This document shows positions 8,834 through 17,248 of a DNA stretch of 64,000 bases, in pieces. Under the pieces are notes generated by a model, which did not search any database, was not told the origin of the DNA, and saw only the letters and a list, made by a program, of their open reading frames with translations. The stretch is from Volucribacter amazonae (GTDB taxonomy: Bacteria > Pseudomonadota > Gammaproteobacteria > Enterobacterales > Pasteurellaceae), in assembly GCF_029783845.1 (NCBI RefSeq), contig NZ_LWID01000001.1, forward strand, positions 1,651,001 through 1,715,000. The letters are read 5' to 3'. Positions within the stretch are counted from its first letter, which is position 1. Every line of letters begins with the position of its first letter. A program made the position numbers and the translations under genes.

Positions 8834-9253
8834 ATGAAAACACAAACTTGTCCCATTGCTGCCAGTGCCGAATTGCTTGGCAATCATTGGAATTTATTGA
8901 TTTTACGCGAAGCCTTTAACGGCGTAACCCGTTTTGACGGCTTTCGCAAAGCACTTGGCATCGCCCCCACCATGCTAACCAAACGGCTCAACCAACTGAC
9001 CGAACAAGGCATCTTGCACAAACAGCGATACAGCGAACACCCACCACGTGAAGAATACCTACTCACCACCGCAGGGGAAGATTTATTGCCGATTTTATTG
9101 TTATTAAGACAATGGGCAAGCCAACACCTTGCCATTGAACCGCCTTTCGCCTTACACCACAAAGCCAGCAACCAGCCCCTACAATTACAAGTGATGGATA
9201 GGGCTAGCCAGCAAATTATCCAATGGCAAGATATTATTAAAGTTGAGGAATAG
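8834..9253 (+). CDS. HxlR family winged-helix regulator
   Basis: A 139-residue HxlR-type DNA-binding protein. It begins KTQTCPIAASAELLGNHWN, the family hallmark with an N-terminal Cys (residue 6), followed by ILREAFNGVTRFDGFRKAL and the recognition region PTMLTKRLNQLTEQG. In relatives such as YodB and HypR this cysteine senses quinones, aldehydes or hypochlorite. Divergence from an Old Yellow Enzyme gene fits a repressor that releases its operator upon electrophile stress; that link is inferred. An uptake signal follows the gene at about 9257. Confidence 0.85.
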   Translation: MKTQTCPIAASAELLGNHWNLLILREAFNGVTRFDGFRKALGIAPTMLTKRLNQLTEQGILHKQRYSEHPPREEYLLTTAGEDLLPILLLLRQWASQHLAIEPPFALHHKASNQPLQLQVMDRASQQIIQWQDIIKVEE

Positions 9254-9282
9254 GGAAAAGTGCGGTGGGTTTTGCAAAAATT

Positions 9283-9900
9283 TCAATCCCCTGTTTCATT
9301 TTCCTTTTGCAATTCCTGCGTTGCTTGACCAATAATGCGAATACCTGCTTGCAACGCTAACCATGCCATTACGCCAGCCACCAATAAATCAGGTAAATTG
9401 GATTGGCTGTAATATACTGCCATTGAGGCAAATACCACCAAAATGTTACCAATGGCATCATTGCGAGAGCATAACCAAACGCTGGTCATATTGCTATCGC
9501 CCTGCCGATAACGATACAACAATAACGCACTGATAACATTTGCTAATAATGCCAATCCCCCAATCAGCGACATTTCAAAGTGGTTAGGTACATCGCCCCA
9601 AACTAAGCGATAAACCGAAGTCAGCAAAATAAATATGGCTAATATCAGTAAACTATACCCTTTCAATAAAGAAGCTTTGGCTCGTAGCGATAATGCACGA
9701 TTTAATACCCATAAACTTAGCCCATAATTAAACGCATCGCCGAAAAAATCCAATGCGTCCGCCAATAATGCGGTTGAACCAGAGAGTAAACCACCTAATA
9801 TTTCCACTAGAAACATGACAAAATTAATCGCTAACACCGCCCATAATACCTTAGCGTAGGTAGGGCTAGGGGTAACACAAGATGGTTGACAACAGGACAT
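9283..9900 (-). CDS. Cation diffusion facilitator lacking the cytoplasmic C-terminal domain
   Basis: A 205-residue CDF-family metal exporter with six predicted membrane helices. The metal site appears as DFFGD in helix 2 (DxxxD rather than the usual HxxxD of zinc exporters) and NDAIGN in helix 5. The protein ends right after helix 6, so the usual cytoplasmic regulatory domain is absent. The N-terminus MSCCQPSC holds three cysteines that could bind metal. A strong Shine-Dalgarno, AGGAGG, precedes the start. It is divergent from a MerR regulator and shares its operator, so it is probably metal-induced; the metal (Zn, Cd, Co, Pb) is not identifiable. Confidence 0.85.
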   Translation of the reverse strand: MSCCQPSCVTPSPTYAKVLWAVLAINFVMFLVEILGGLLSGSTALLADALDFFGDAFNYGLSLWVLNRALSLRAKASLLKGYSLLILAIFILLTSVYRLVWGDVPNHFEMSLIGGLALLANVISALLLYRYRQGDSNMTSVWLCSRNDAIGNILVVFASMAVYYSQSNLPDLLVAGVMAWLALQAGIRIIGQATQELQKENETGD

Positions 9901-9937
9901 TTTTACCTCCTAAATTTACTGATTTATCAACAAAATT

Positions 9938-9968
9938 AGGATAAACTCTGGAGCAACTCTAAGGTCAA
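9938..9968 (-). promoter_or_regulatory. MerR-type promoter with 19-bp spacer for the CDF exporter
   Basis: On the minus strand a -35 TTGACC (9963-9968) and -10 TATCCT (9938-9943) are separated by exactly 19 bp. This overlong spacer is the hallmark of promoters activated by MerR proteins, which untwist it. The spacer carries the imperfect dyad ACTCTGGAGCAACTCTAAGGT-like half-sites (CTCTGGAG and its partner), resembling ZntR/CadR operators. Confidence 0.7.
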
Positions 9969-9980
9969 GTGATTTTAACC

Positions 9981-10367
9981 ATGAAAATACAACAACTTAG
10001 TCAACAAACCAACATACCGCTTGATACCATTCGTTATTACGAAAAAATGGGGTTAATCCCCTCTGCGCCAAGAGATGCCAATGGTTATCGCAACTTTAGT
10101 CCGCAAGCGGTTGAACAATTAATGTTTATTAAACATTGTCGCACGTTGGGTTTTAGCCTAACTGACATTCGTCAATTACAACAGTTATGCCAAACCCCTA
10201 CCGCCCAATGCCATAATGCCGATCAATTATTAGCACAACATTTACAACAAATTGAACAGAAAATCGCACAACTACAACAAATCCACGCTCAATTAAGCCG
10301 TTTGAACCGCTGTCAAAGTGAGAAAGTGGCTGATTGTAAAGTGTTGCAGGGATTACAGCAGGGGTAA
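9981..10367 (+). CDS. MerR family heavy-metal regulator (CadR/PbrR/ZntR type)
   Basis: A 128-residue MerR protein starting MKIQQLSQQTNIPLDTIRYY, with the winged helix-turn-helix in residues 1-70, a dimerisation coiled coil (about 80-110) and a C-terminal metal loop. Cysteines at about 70, 77, 111 and 119 match the CadR/PbrR arrangement (one before the coil, a CxxxxxxxC pair after). An in-frame GTG at 9969 would add four residues; the family start is the ATG at 9981. It should activate the divergent CDF exporter from the 19-bp-spacer promoter when a divalent metal binds. Confidence 0.87.
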   Translation: MKIQQLSQQTNIPLDTIRYYEKMGLIPSAPRDANGYRNFSPQAVEQLMFIKHCRTLGFSLTDIRQLQQLCQTPTAQCHNADQLLAQHLQQIEQKIAQLQQIHAQLSRLNRCQSEKVADCKVLQGLQQG

Positions 10368-10410
10368 GTGCGGTCTGTTTTTGAAAAATTTTTTAAAACA
10401 GACCGCACTT
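10366..10410. terminator. Bidirectional terminator built from an inverted pair of uptake signals
   Basis: AAGTGCGGTCTGTTTT (10366-10381) and its perfect complement (10395-10410) form a 16-bp stem with an A/T-rich loop, between the converging MerR and fetB genes. Opposed uptake signals used as terminators are well known in Haemophilus. Confidence 0.8.
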
Positions 10411-10426
10411 TGAGCGTGTTTTTTGA

Positions 10427-11218
10427 TTAATGCTGTTTCTGGATTAAACGTTGATATAAAAAACAGCTTTGTTTATCAAAAAAGCGTTTAAAGGTAAACC
10501 ATACTGCGAGCATACTGCCTAAAGCGGCAGCGGCACATAAAAAGAACATAACGATAATTTGGTAACGTACGGCTTGTTCTGGATCACCGCCTGCAAGGAT
10601 TTGCCCTGTCATCATACCCGGTAGGCTGACAATACCGACAACTGTCATACTGTTGATTGTCGGCAACATTCCGGCACTAATTGATTGACGAGCAAGATGG
10701 CGAAAGGCTTCCCAAGGGGTTGCCCCTAAGGATAAATACATTTCAATTTGACTGCGTTGATCGGCTAAGGCTTGTGTAATGCGATTAAACGTGAGTGCGA
10801 CAGCATTGAGCGTATTGCCCAAAATCATACCCAAAATAGGGATAACAAATTGAGGTGAATGCCAAGGTTGAATGCGTAATACAAGATACAAACCAATGCA
10901 GGCAACTAGCCAAGAGGTTAGCCAAACGGCAAATAAGGCATCGTAACGCAAGCCTTGATAATGATAAGCACTTCTTCCGCCAGCGGAAAAACCTGCCACT
11001 AAGGTCATAATAAGCACAATGACGATAATCCACTGAGGGTCATCGGTAGCAAAAATATACTTTAAAATCATACCGATAGCACTAAGCTGAATCACTGTGC
11101 GTAGTGCGGCGATAACAATTTGTTTGGTTAATCCAAGGCGTAATAGAGTTGAAATAACAATACTGATAAAAACCAAAATAGAGGCAATAGCTAAATCCCA
11201 AGCACTGATATTATGCAT
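10427..11218 (-). CDS. fetB: FetB-type (YbbM) ABC transporter permease
   Basis: A 263-residue membrane protein of the UPF0014/FetB family with about seven hydrophobic segments and the conserved stretches ALRTVIQLSAIG, GMILGNTLNAVAL and SLPGMMTGQILAGGDP. In E. coli, FetA (ATPase) and FetB (permease) lower free iron and protect against peroxide. The gene follows fetA by 15 bp on the same strand, so the two form an operon. Iron export is carried over from the E. coli family; it has not been shown here. Sits beside the CDF/MerR metal locus. Confidence 0.85.
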   Translation of the reverse strand: MHNISAWDLAIASILVFISIVISTLLRLGLTKQIVIAALRTVIQLSAIGMILKYIFATDDPQWIIVIVLIMTLVAGFSAGGRSAYHYQGLRYDALFAVWLTSWLVACIGLYLVLRIQPWHSPQFVIPILGMILGNTLNAVALTFNRITQALADQRSQIEMYLSLGATPWEAFRHLARQSISAGMLPTINSMTVVGIVSLPGMMTGQILAGGDPEQAVRYQIIVMFFLCAAAALGSMLAVWFTFKRFFDKQSCFLYQRLIQKQH

Positions 11219-11233
11219 AATTTTTCCTTATGA

Positions 11234-11914
11234 TTACTCAAAGCTAAGTTCACCAGCTTGCATTTTCCACTGCTGACTGGCGATGCGTTGTAATTGTTCT
11301 GGACTATGTGAAATCCAAATATAGGCTCGTTGAGGGTTATTTTGTAACCAATGGCGAATAAGCTGTTCCACTTGTTGGGTAGATTCAGGATCTAACGCTG
11401 AGGTGGGTTCATCTAACAATAAAACCTGCGGAGCGAGTTGCAATATCCGCATTAGACAAACTAATTGGCGTTCGCCACCAGAGAGGTTTTCACTATCTTT
11501 GCGTAAAAAATCTTCTTTGCGTTCAATATGTTGCAACATTTGTCGCCATTGCTGTGGATCAGCTTGTTGTTGAGAATGTGCGGCTAATTGGTAGGGCAAA
11601 CGTAAATTGTCTTCTACCGTACCATTGACCAAATTAGCTTGCTGTTGAACATAAGCGACTTGGGTACGATATTGTTGTACCGCTTTGCCACTAAGTTTTG
11701 AAATGGGTTGTCCTTGCCAATAAATTTCACCACTGGAAGGACAATTTAGTAACGCAAGAGTACGCAATAAAACACTTTTGCCACTGCCTGATAAACCATG
11801 CAAACCAATGCGATCTCCTTGTTGGAGATGAAGATTTGTAGACTGTAATAAAATGTGTCCATCGCTGGCTTGATAGCTTAGGTTTTGGGTAAAAAGTAAG
11901 CTGGTATTGTGCAT
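11234..11914 (-). CDS. fetA: FetA-type (YbbL) ABC transporter ATP-binding protein
   Basis: A 226-residue ABC ATPase with Walker A GLSGSGKS, Q-loop YVQQQ, signature LSGGERQ and Walker B VLLLDEPTSALD. The frame is open further upstream to 11965, but the ATG at 11914 (MHNTSLLF) has GGAAA just before it and gives a normal family length. It partners the FetB permease immediately downstream. Predicted to energise metal (iron) efflux or homeostasis at the inner membrane. Confidence 0.85.
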   Translation of the reverse strand: MHNTSLLFTQNLSYQASDGHILLQSTNLHLQQGDRIGLHGLSGSGKSVLLRTLALLNCPSSGEIYWQGQPISKLSGKAVQQYRTQVAYVQQQANLVNGTVEDNLRLPYQLAAHSQQQADPQQWRQMLQHIERKEDFLRKDSENLSGGERQLVCLMRILQLAPQVLLLDEPTSALDPESTQQVEQLIRHWLQNNPQRAYIWISHSPEQLQRIASQQWKMQAGELSFE

Positions 11915-12085
11915 AATGTTTCCATAATGATTAAGAGTGTTGCTATTATACGGCAATTTTTGCAAATTTCGGTTTATTGAGGCATTTTCTCCATTGGACG
12001 AAATTTGTTGATGAAGTCGGTGGGCTAAAAAATAATCCCAAAACCCACCGCACTTTATTCAACTGCGTTTTCATTTCCTTGTGCT

Positions 12086-12541
12086 TCAATCACTTGGTTC
12101 GCTATTCTGTTGTTGAATATACTCAAGGAAATATTGATTTAATAAACGCATATTGGCAATGGTTTGTTCGGTTTTTTCTGTTCCTAAACGGGCAAAGGCT
12201 TGGTGTTGCATTTGGCTGAAATCTTCGCTTAGTGCCTGAATTTTATCTTTCCCTTGTGCTGTTAATGACATTTGTTTTTCGCGTTTATCCTCAAGGCTAT
12301 CTTGTAACACAATGTCCCCTTGTTGCTGTAATTGCCTGCATAGCGTTGAGACCGTTTGTTTGGGTAATGCCCATTGTTCGCAGATTTGTTTTTGGGTGCA
12401 AGACTGATAACGATATAGGGCATCAAGAATGGCAAATTGATTGTAATTGATGCCTTTTTGTTTTGCCCATTGCATAAAAATCTGTTCGCCTTGGGCAATT
12501 AATTGCCCAAGTCTATCAATTTCTCGATCAAGTGCGTGCAT
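12086..12541 (-). CDS. MarR family regulator
   Basis: A 151-residue winged-helix regulator of the MarR family with the recognition helix in PKQTVSTLCRQLQQQG and the wing in DSLEDKREKQMSLTAQG (the DxRxxxxxLT motif, here DKREKQMSLT). It lies 9 bp after the DHA2 pump on the same strand, so the pair is an operon, and presumably represses it from the dyad at 13965-14012. The ligand is unknown. An inverted-orientation uptake signal lies just downstream near 12049. Confidence 0.85.
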   Translation of the reverse strand: MHALDREIDRLGQLIAQGEQIFMQWAKQKGINYNQFAILDALYRYQSCTQKQICEQWALPKQTVSTLCRQLQQQGDIVLQDSLEDKREKQMSLTAQGKDKIQALSEDFSQMQHQAFARLGTEKTEQTIANMRLLNQYFLEYIQQQNSEPSD

Positions 12542-12550
12542 TTTCTTTCC

Positions 12551-13960
12551 TTATTTATTTGTGAGATGAGGCTCTACTTTCGTGGCAAAATACGCTACGA
12601 ATAGGGCTAAAACCAGACCGCAAGCTATCGCCGTTTTGATGCCGATAAGTTGGGCGATGGCTGGCGAGGTTGAGACTTGATGCTCTACTACCGCACTGAT
12701 TTCCACAAAAATCGCTGCCCCTAATGCCCCTGCAATGGGGTTAAGGGTGGAAATCAGGGCTGTACCATGCGGATAAAGCGATTTCGGTAGGCTATTTAAG
12801 CCGTGGGTTTCCCCTGTAATCGCGCAACTAATGGATAAAGCAAACAAGGCAAAACAAGCGGCAATGATGATGGGGTTGCTGTGTGTATCCATATACACCA
12901 ACAATAAGATTAACCCTGTGAGCATAAATAGGGCGGCGGGCAACATGACATAACGTCCGCCTTTTTTATCCAATATCACACCGAGTAATGGCGAGGCAAG
13001 CGCTTGTAAGACACTGGCTGGGAATAGCACCAAACCTGACGCCGTTGCGCTCAATAATAAAACTTGTTGGCTATACATTGGCATTAATAATTCCAATCCC
13101 ATAAAAATAAAATAAGCCAGAAATAAAATCATAATAATGTAGCGGAATTGGCGATACGTTAATACGCGAAGATTTAACATAGGCGTGGCTAATTTGCCTT
13201 GACGATAAACAAAGTAAGCAATACACAACAGAGAAATCAGCAAAATGGTAGCAAAACGCAATAAAGAAAAATGGGCATAATTGCTAATGGCATAAATCAT
13301 ACCACCCACGCCCAATATGGAAAAAAAGCTGGATAATAAATCAATTTTCGGGCGATTAATTTCCACCACATCAATATTAAAATATTTGCTCACTGCCATA
13401 AAGGCAAACCCCAATAAGGGCAACGGCGCAAGGAAAAGGTAACGCCAACCAAGATGATCCACAATAAAGCCTGATAAAGTAGGGCCAATGGCAGGGGCAA
13501 CGGTAAACATCATCGTCACTAAGCCCATGACTGTGCCACGTTTGCCGGGGGGATAAATGGTGAAAATGGTATTAATTAACAGCGGAACGGTAAACGCCGC
13601 TGAAACGGCTTGCACAATCCGCCCAACTAATAACCAAGCAAAGGAGGGAGCGAAACCGCAAATTAACGAACCGCTAGCAAAAATCGCTAAGGTAATCAAC
13701 GCCATTTTTTTACTTGGCAACCATTGAATCAAGCTGGCAGTGAGCGGCGTAAACGCCCCCATCACCAATAAAAATCCTGTTACCAACCATTGCACTAAAG
13801 TTCTCTCCACCGAAAATTCCTGCATTAACGGCGTAAGGGCAACGTTAAGTAGCGTATCGTTTAAATAACCGAGAAAAGCCCCGATAAACAATGAACCAAT
13901 AATCCATTTACTGGGAAAATTGGGATTATCTGAATAATAATGAATGTCTTTTGTGTGCAT
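12551..13960 (-). CDS. DHA2-type MFS multidrug efflux pump
   Basis: A 469-residue MFS transporter with about 14 hydrophobic segments, as in the EmrB/QacA branch. The start region has LNDTLLNVALTPLMQEF and QWLVTGFLLVMG, typical of DHA2 helices 1 and 2; motif C is seen as TVAPAIGPTLSGF near residue 155. These pumps exchange protons for drugs. Co-transcribed with a downstream MarR gene. No EmrA-like adaptor lies nearby, so it may work alone in the inner membrane. Substrates cannot be predicted. Confidence 0.85.
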   Translation of the reverse strand: MHTKDIHYYSDNPNFPSKWIIGSLFIGAFLGYLNDTLLNVALTPLMQEFSVERTLVQWLVTGFLLVMGAFTPLTASLIQWLPSKKMALITLAIFASGSLICGFAPSFAWLLVGRIVQAVSAAFTVPLLINTIFTIYPPGKRGTVMGLVTMMFTVAPAIGPTLSGFIVDHLGWRYLFLAPLPLLGFAFMAVSKYFNIDVVEINRPKIDLLSSFFSILGVGGMIYAISNYAHFSLLRFATILLISLLCIAYFVYRQGKLATPMLNLRVLTYRQFRYIIMILFLAYFIFMGLELLMPMYSQQVLLLSATASGLVLFPASVLQALASPLLGVILDKKGGRYVMLPAALFMLTGLILLLVYMDTHSNPIIIAACFALFALSISCAITGETHGLNSLPKSLYPHGTALISTLNPIAGALGAAIFVEISAVVEHQVSTSPAIAQLIGIKTAIACGLVLALFVAYFATKVEPHLTNK

Positions 13961-13964
13961 AAAA

Positions 13965-14012
13965 TAGTCCTAAATATTACTAATTTGCTTATTTTAGTCA
14001 TTTTTAGGACTA
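13965..14012. promoter_or_regulatory. Inverted repeat upstream of the DHA2-MarR operon
   Basis: TAGTCCTAAA (13965-13974) and TTTAGGACTA (14003-14012) are perfect inverted repeats 28 bp apart. A third related half-site, TTAGTCATTTTTAGGAC, overlaps the right arm. They lie within 55 bp of the pump start and would flank its promoter, as expected of an auto-regulating MarR protein. Confidence 0.5.
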
Positions 14013-14352
14013 ATTGCAAGGGGCGAATGTTATTGCTGGTAAATATATTAAACGATTTGAACTTGAAGTTAATCTTGAATTATAGCTCTCTTTCTTAATT
14101 TCGTAATGTTGTAACACTCTAGTCTTAACCTTTTGTTTTATAAGGATTAAGGGTGTTTTTCTTTTTGAAAAGATGTTATTTTTTCCAAGTTTACATTGTT
14201 TTTTTGTCCTATTTTTTATTTTTTCATCTGAATATATTTAAAGTTACTATTATTTATGACCTTTCATAGGGTTTCCTCAAAATATAACATTGCTCAACAA
14301 CATAACTAAAGCTATACTTAGCACTTTAATTACATGACCCTTTGAGAAAAAT
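14013..14352 (+). promoter_or_regulatory. A+T-rich intergenic region with a yibN promoter candidate
   Basis: About 340 bp without a gene. A plausible sigma-70 promoter, TTGCTC (14290-14295) - 17 bp - TATACT (14313-14318), lies 35 bp before yibN. The rest is T-rich (14140-14230) with no recognisable RNA gene or repeat. Confidence 0.45.
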
Positions 14353-14796
14353 ATGGAAAATTTAGAATTTATCCCAATGGCTATTGAATTTGCCAAGAAT
14401 CATACCTTAATGGTTGTTGCTTGGTTTGTGGTGTTTTTTATGGTGATTTACACCTTTTTTACTTCTGCCACTGCTAAATTTAAGATGATTTCAAATACAG
14501 AAATGACGATGTTAATCAATAAAGAAAATGCAACTGTCGTTGATTTACGCACAATTGATGAATTTAAACGTGGTCATATTATTCATAGCTTACAACTCAC
14601 ACCAAGTGATATTAAAAAACACAATATCGGTAAAATTGAACAGCACAAAGATGTTCCTGTAGTTTTAGTTGATACCAGTGGTTTTACCGCGACTGCTTCT
14701 GCTAAAGAATTGATTAAGCAAGGATTTAATCGTGTTTATGTCCTCAAAGAGGGGATTACAGGGTGGCGTGGTGCAAATTTACCACTTGAAAAATAA
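14353..14796 (+). CDS. yibN: Membrane-anchored rhodanese-like protein (YibN)
   Basis: A 147-residue protein with one N-terminal membrane anchor (about residues 18-38) followed by a rhodanese domain: VVDLRTIDEFKRGHI near 63-77 and VLKEGITGWRGANLPL at the end. The catalytic-loop cysteine is missing; the position reads DTSGFTATASA. It is therefore unlikely to be a sulfurtransferase and may be a binding or scaffold domain. The order yibN-secB-gpsA-cysE is the same as in E. coli, which supports the name. RBS near 14343. Confidence 0.88.
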   Translation: MENLEFIPMAIEFAKNHTLMVVAWFVVFFMVIYTFFTSATAKFKMISNTEMTMLINKENATVVDLRTIDEFKRGHIIHSLQLTPSDIKKHNIGKIEQHKDVPVVLVDTSGFTATASAKELIKQGFNRVYVLKEGITGWRGANLPLEK

Positions 14797-14834
14797 TCAA
14801 TTTATCCTGTCTAAATTAACTTAAGGAGTAAAAA

Positions 14835-15341
14835 ATGACAGAAGAAAATCAAAATGTAGCTGCGGAAACTGAACAAGCTCAGCCTGTATTGCAAATTCAG
14901 CGTATTTATGTGAAAGATGTTTCTTTTGAAGCCCCGAATTTACCACAAATCTTTCAACAAGAATGGAAACCACATCTTAAATTTGATTTAAGTACTGAGA
15001 CCAATACATTGAGCGAAGATTTATACGAGGTTTGTTTAAATATTTCCCTTGAAACTACATTGGAAGATTCTCAAGATGTGGCATTTATTTGTGAAGTAAA
15101 ACAAGCGGGCGTATTTACTATTAGCGGATTGGATCAAATGCAAATGGCACATTGTTTAACCGCAAAATGTCCTGAAATGTTGTTCCCTTATGCTCGAGAG
15201 TTAGTTTCTAGCTTGGTGAATCGTGGTACTTTCCCAGCACTTAATCTCTCGCCAGTAAATTTTGATGCACTTTTTGTGGATTATTTACAACGCCAAGAAC
15301 AAGCTCAAGCAAATCAAGAACATAATAACGAAGTACATTAA
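14835..15341 (+). CDS. secB: Protein-export chaperone SecB
   Basis: SecB binds unfolded preproteins in the cytoplasm as a tetramer and hands them to SecA. The 168-residue protein has the family core QRIYVKDVSFEAPN, the stretch GVFTISGLD, and the LFPYARE...SLVNRGTFPALNLSPVNFDALF region. The acidic/glutamine-rich tail EQAQANQEHNNEVH is also typical. AAGGAG precedes the start. It lies in the conserved yibN-secB-gpsA cluster and is followed by a hairpin terminator. Confidence 0.97.
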   Translation: MTEENQNVAAETEQAQPVLQIQRIYVKDVSFEAPNLPQIFQQEWKPHLKFDLSTETNTLSEDLYEVCLNISLETTLEDSQDVAFICEVKQAGVFTISGLDQMQMAHCLTAKCPEMLFPYARELVSSLVNRGTFPALNLSPVNFDALFVDYLQRQEQAQANQEHNNEVH

Positions 15342-15352
15342 TCCTTAATCCC

Positions 15353-15388
15353 TAGTCCGTTTTTATCAAAAAACGGACTACCTTTCTT
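15353..15388 (+). terminator. Rho-independent terminator after secB
   Basis: TAGTCCGTTTTT (15353-15364) pairs perfectly with AAAAACGGACTA (15369-15380) around a 4-nt loop, followed by CCTTTCTT. It would attenuate read-through from secB into gpsA. Confidence 0.7.
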
Positions 15389-15401
15389 CAAGAGGTGAAT
15401 G

Positions 15402-16418
15402 ATGTCAAACACTTATCTCACCACGTCTCCCATTACAGTTTTAGGTGCGGGTTCTTATGGAACAGCATTGGCAATTACTTTTTCGCGTAATGGTTACCCT
15501 ACTTATTTATGGGGGCATGATCCTGAACATTGTCATCAACTTGCGAAACAACGTGAGAATAGCCAATTTTTACCCCATATTAAATTCCCTAACGCATTAC
15601 ACATTGAAGCGAATTTAGCTAAAGCAATCCAACTTTCTCGTGATTTATTGATAGTTGTGCCTAGCCACGTTTTTGGTGATGTTATTCAAAAAATTAAACC
15701 GCACTTAACTGCACAGCATCGTATTGTCTGGGCAACCAAGGGGTTGGAGTCTAATACAGGGCGATTATTGCAAGATGTTGTGCTTGAGCATTTGGGCGAT
15801 CAATATCCCCTTGCGGTACTTTCAGGCCCTACCTTTGCTAAAGAATTAGCTGAAGGATTGCCTACGGCAATTACTTTAGCCTCCAATAATCAACAATTTG
15901 CCTTAGCATTTCAAGCCAGAATTCATTGCAGTAAACATTTTCGTGTTTACCTTAATCATGATATGGTCGGTGTGCAATTAGGGGGGGCGATCAAAAATGT
16001 GATTGCCATTGGGGCAGGTATGTCTGACGGTATCGGTTTTGGGGCAAATGCAAGAACCGCTTTAATTACACGAGGTATTGCCGAGATTAGCCGTTTGGGA
16101 TTATCCCTCGGAGCAAATGCCAATACTTTTATGGGAATGTCTGGGTTAGGCGATTTAGTCTTGACTTGTACTGATAATCAATCCCGTAATCGCCGTTTTG
16201 GCTTAATGTTGGGACAAGGACTATCAGCACAAACCGCCATGGAAAATATTGGGCAAGTAGTAGAAGGTTATCATAATACCAAAGAGGCTTATTTGTTAGC
16301 TCAGCAACAAGGGGTTGAAATGCCCATCACTGAACAAATATACCAAGTATTATTTTGTGGTAAAAATGCAAAAGAGGCGGCAATTAGTCTATTAGGACGA
16401 GAGAAAAAGGGAGAGTAA
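15402..16418 (+). CDS. gpsA: Glycerol-3-phosphate dehydrogenase [NAD(P)+]
   Basis: GpsA makes sn-glycerol 3-phosphate from dihydroxyacetone phosphate for phospholipid synthesis. The 338-residue protein has the N-terminal dinucleotide-binding GAGSYGTALA, the WATKGLE stretch, SGPTFAKELA, and the C-terminal GMSGLGDLVLTCT and RNRRFG motifs. Two ATGs are adjacent (15399 and 15402); GAGGTG at 15392-15397 is better spaced for the second. cysE follows after 4 bp, so the two genes are co-transcribed. Confidence 0.96.
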   Translation: MSNTYLTTSPITVLGAGSYGTALAITFSRNGYPTYLWGHDPEHCHQLAKQRENSQFLPHIKFPNALHIEANLAKAIQLSRDLLIVVPSHVFGDVIQKIKPHLTAQHRIVWATKGLESNTGRLLQDVVLEHLGDQYPLAVLSGPTFAKELAEGLPTAITLASNNQQFALAFQARIHCSKHFRVYLNHDMVGVQLGGAIKNVIAIGAGMSDGIGFGANARTALITRGIAEISRLGLSLGANANTFMGMSGLGDLVLTCTDNQSRNRRFGLMLGQGLSAQTAMENIGQVVEGYHNTKEAYLLAQQQGVEMPITEQIYQVLFCGKNAKEAAISLLGREKKGE

Positions 16419-16422
16419 GTGA

Positions 16423-17232
16423 ATGAAATCTGTACAACGAGAGACAGTTTGGCAAAATATTCACCAAGAAGCGAAAATATTGGCTGAAAATGAACCTATG
16501 TTAGCCAGTTTTTTTCATGCGACTATTTTAAAGCATCAATGTTTAGGTGGTGCATTAAGCTATATTCTTGCTAATAAACTTTCCAATGCCATTATGCCTG
16601 CGATTGCGTTAAAAGAGATTATTGAAGAAGCCTATTTAGCTGAGCCTAATATTATTGAGAGTGCAGCTCACGATATTAATGCAGTGCGTTCACGAGATCC
16701 CGCAGTTGAACTTTGGTCCACGCCTTTGCTTTACTTAAAAGGCTTTCATGCTTTACAAAGCTATCGTGTTACCCATTATTTATGGAAACAAGGGCGTAAA
16801 GCCCTTGCCCTTTATTTACAAAATGAAATTTCCGTGGCATTTGATGTGGATATTCACCCCGCGGCACAAATTGGGCATGGGATTATGTTTGATCATGCCA
16901 CTGGCATTGTGGTTGGCGAAACTTCAGTGATTGAAAATGATGTGTCTATTTTACAAGGCGTTACTCTCGGCGGTACAGGCAAAGAATGTGGCGATCGCCA
17001 CCCTAAAATCCGTGAAGGGGTAATGATTGGTGCTGGGGCAAAAATCTTGGGAAACATTGAAGTAGGACGCTATGCCAAAATTGGGGCAAATTCTGTGGTG
17101 CTACAAGCTGTGCCAGAATCTGCTACGGCGGCAGGTGTGCCTGCTCGCATTATTAGCCACAATCAAGCTGAAAAACCTGCTTTTGAAATGAATCAATACT
17201 TTATTGAAACCGATGAAGCATTAAATATTTAG
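16423..17232 (+). CDS. cysE: Serine O-acetyltransferase
   Basis: CysE acetylates serine with acetyl-CoA, the first committed step of cysteine synthesis. The 269-residue protein has an N-terminal helical domain and a C-terminal left-handed beta helix of hexapeptide repeats: DIHPAAQIGHGIMFDHATG, the catalytic DHATGIVVG and GVTLGGTGKECGDRHPKI. The C-terminal tail ends DEALNI; a terminal Ile is what docks into O-acetylserine sulfhydrylase in the cysteine synthase complex. Its proximity to gpsA is conserved among gammaproteobacteria. Confidence 0.96.
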   Translation: MKSVQRETVWQNIHQEAKILAENEPMLASFFHATILKHQCLGGALSYILANKLSNAIMPAIALKEIIEEAYLAEPNIIESAAHDINAVRSRDPAVELWSTPLLYLKGFHALQSYRVTHYLWKQGRKALALYLQNEISVAFDVDIHPAAQIGHGIMFDHATGIVVGETSVIENDVSILQGVTLGGTGKECGDRHPKIREGVMIGAGAKILGNIEVGRYAKIGANSVVLQAVPESATAAGVPARIISHNQAEKPAFEMNQYFIETDEALNI

Positions 17233-17248
17233 TATTTTAGGAAAAATA

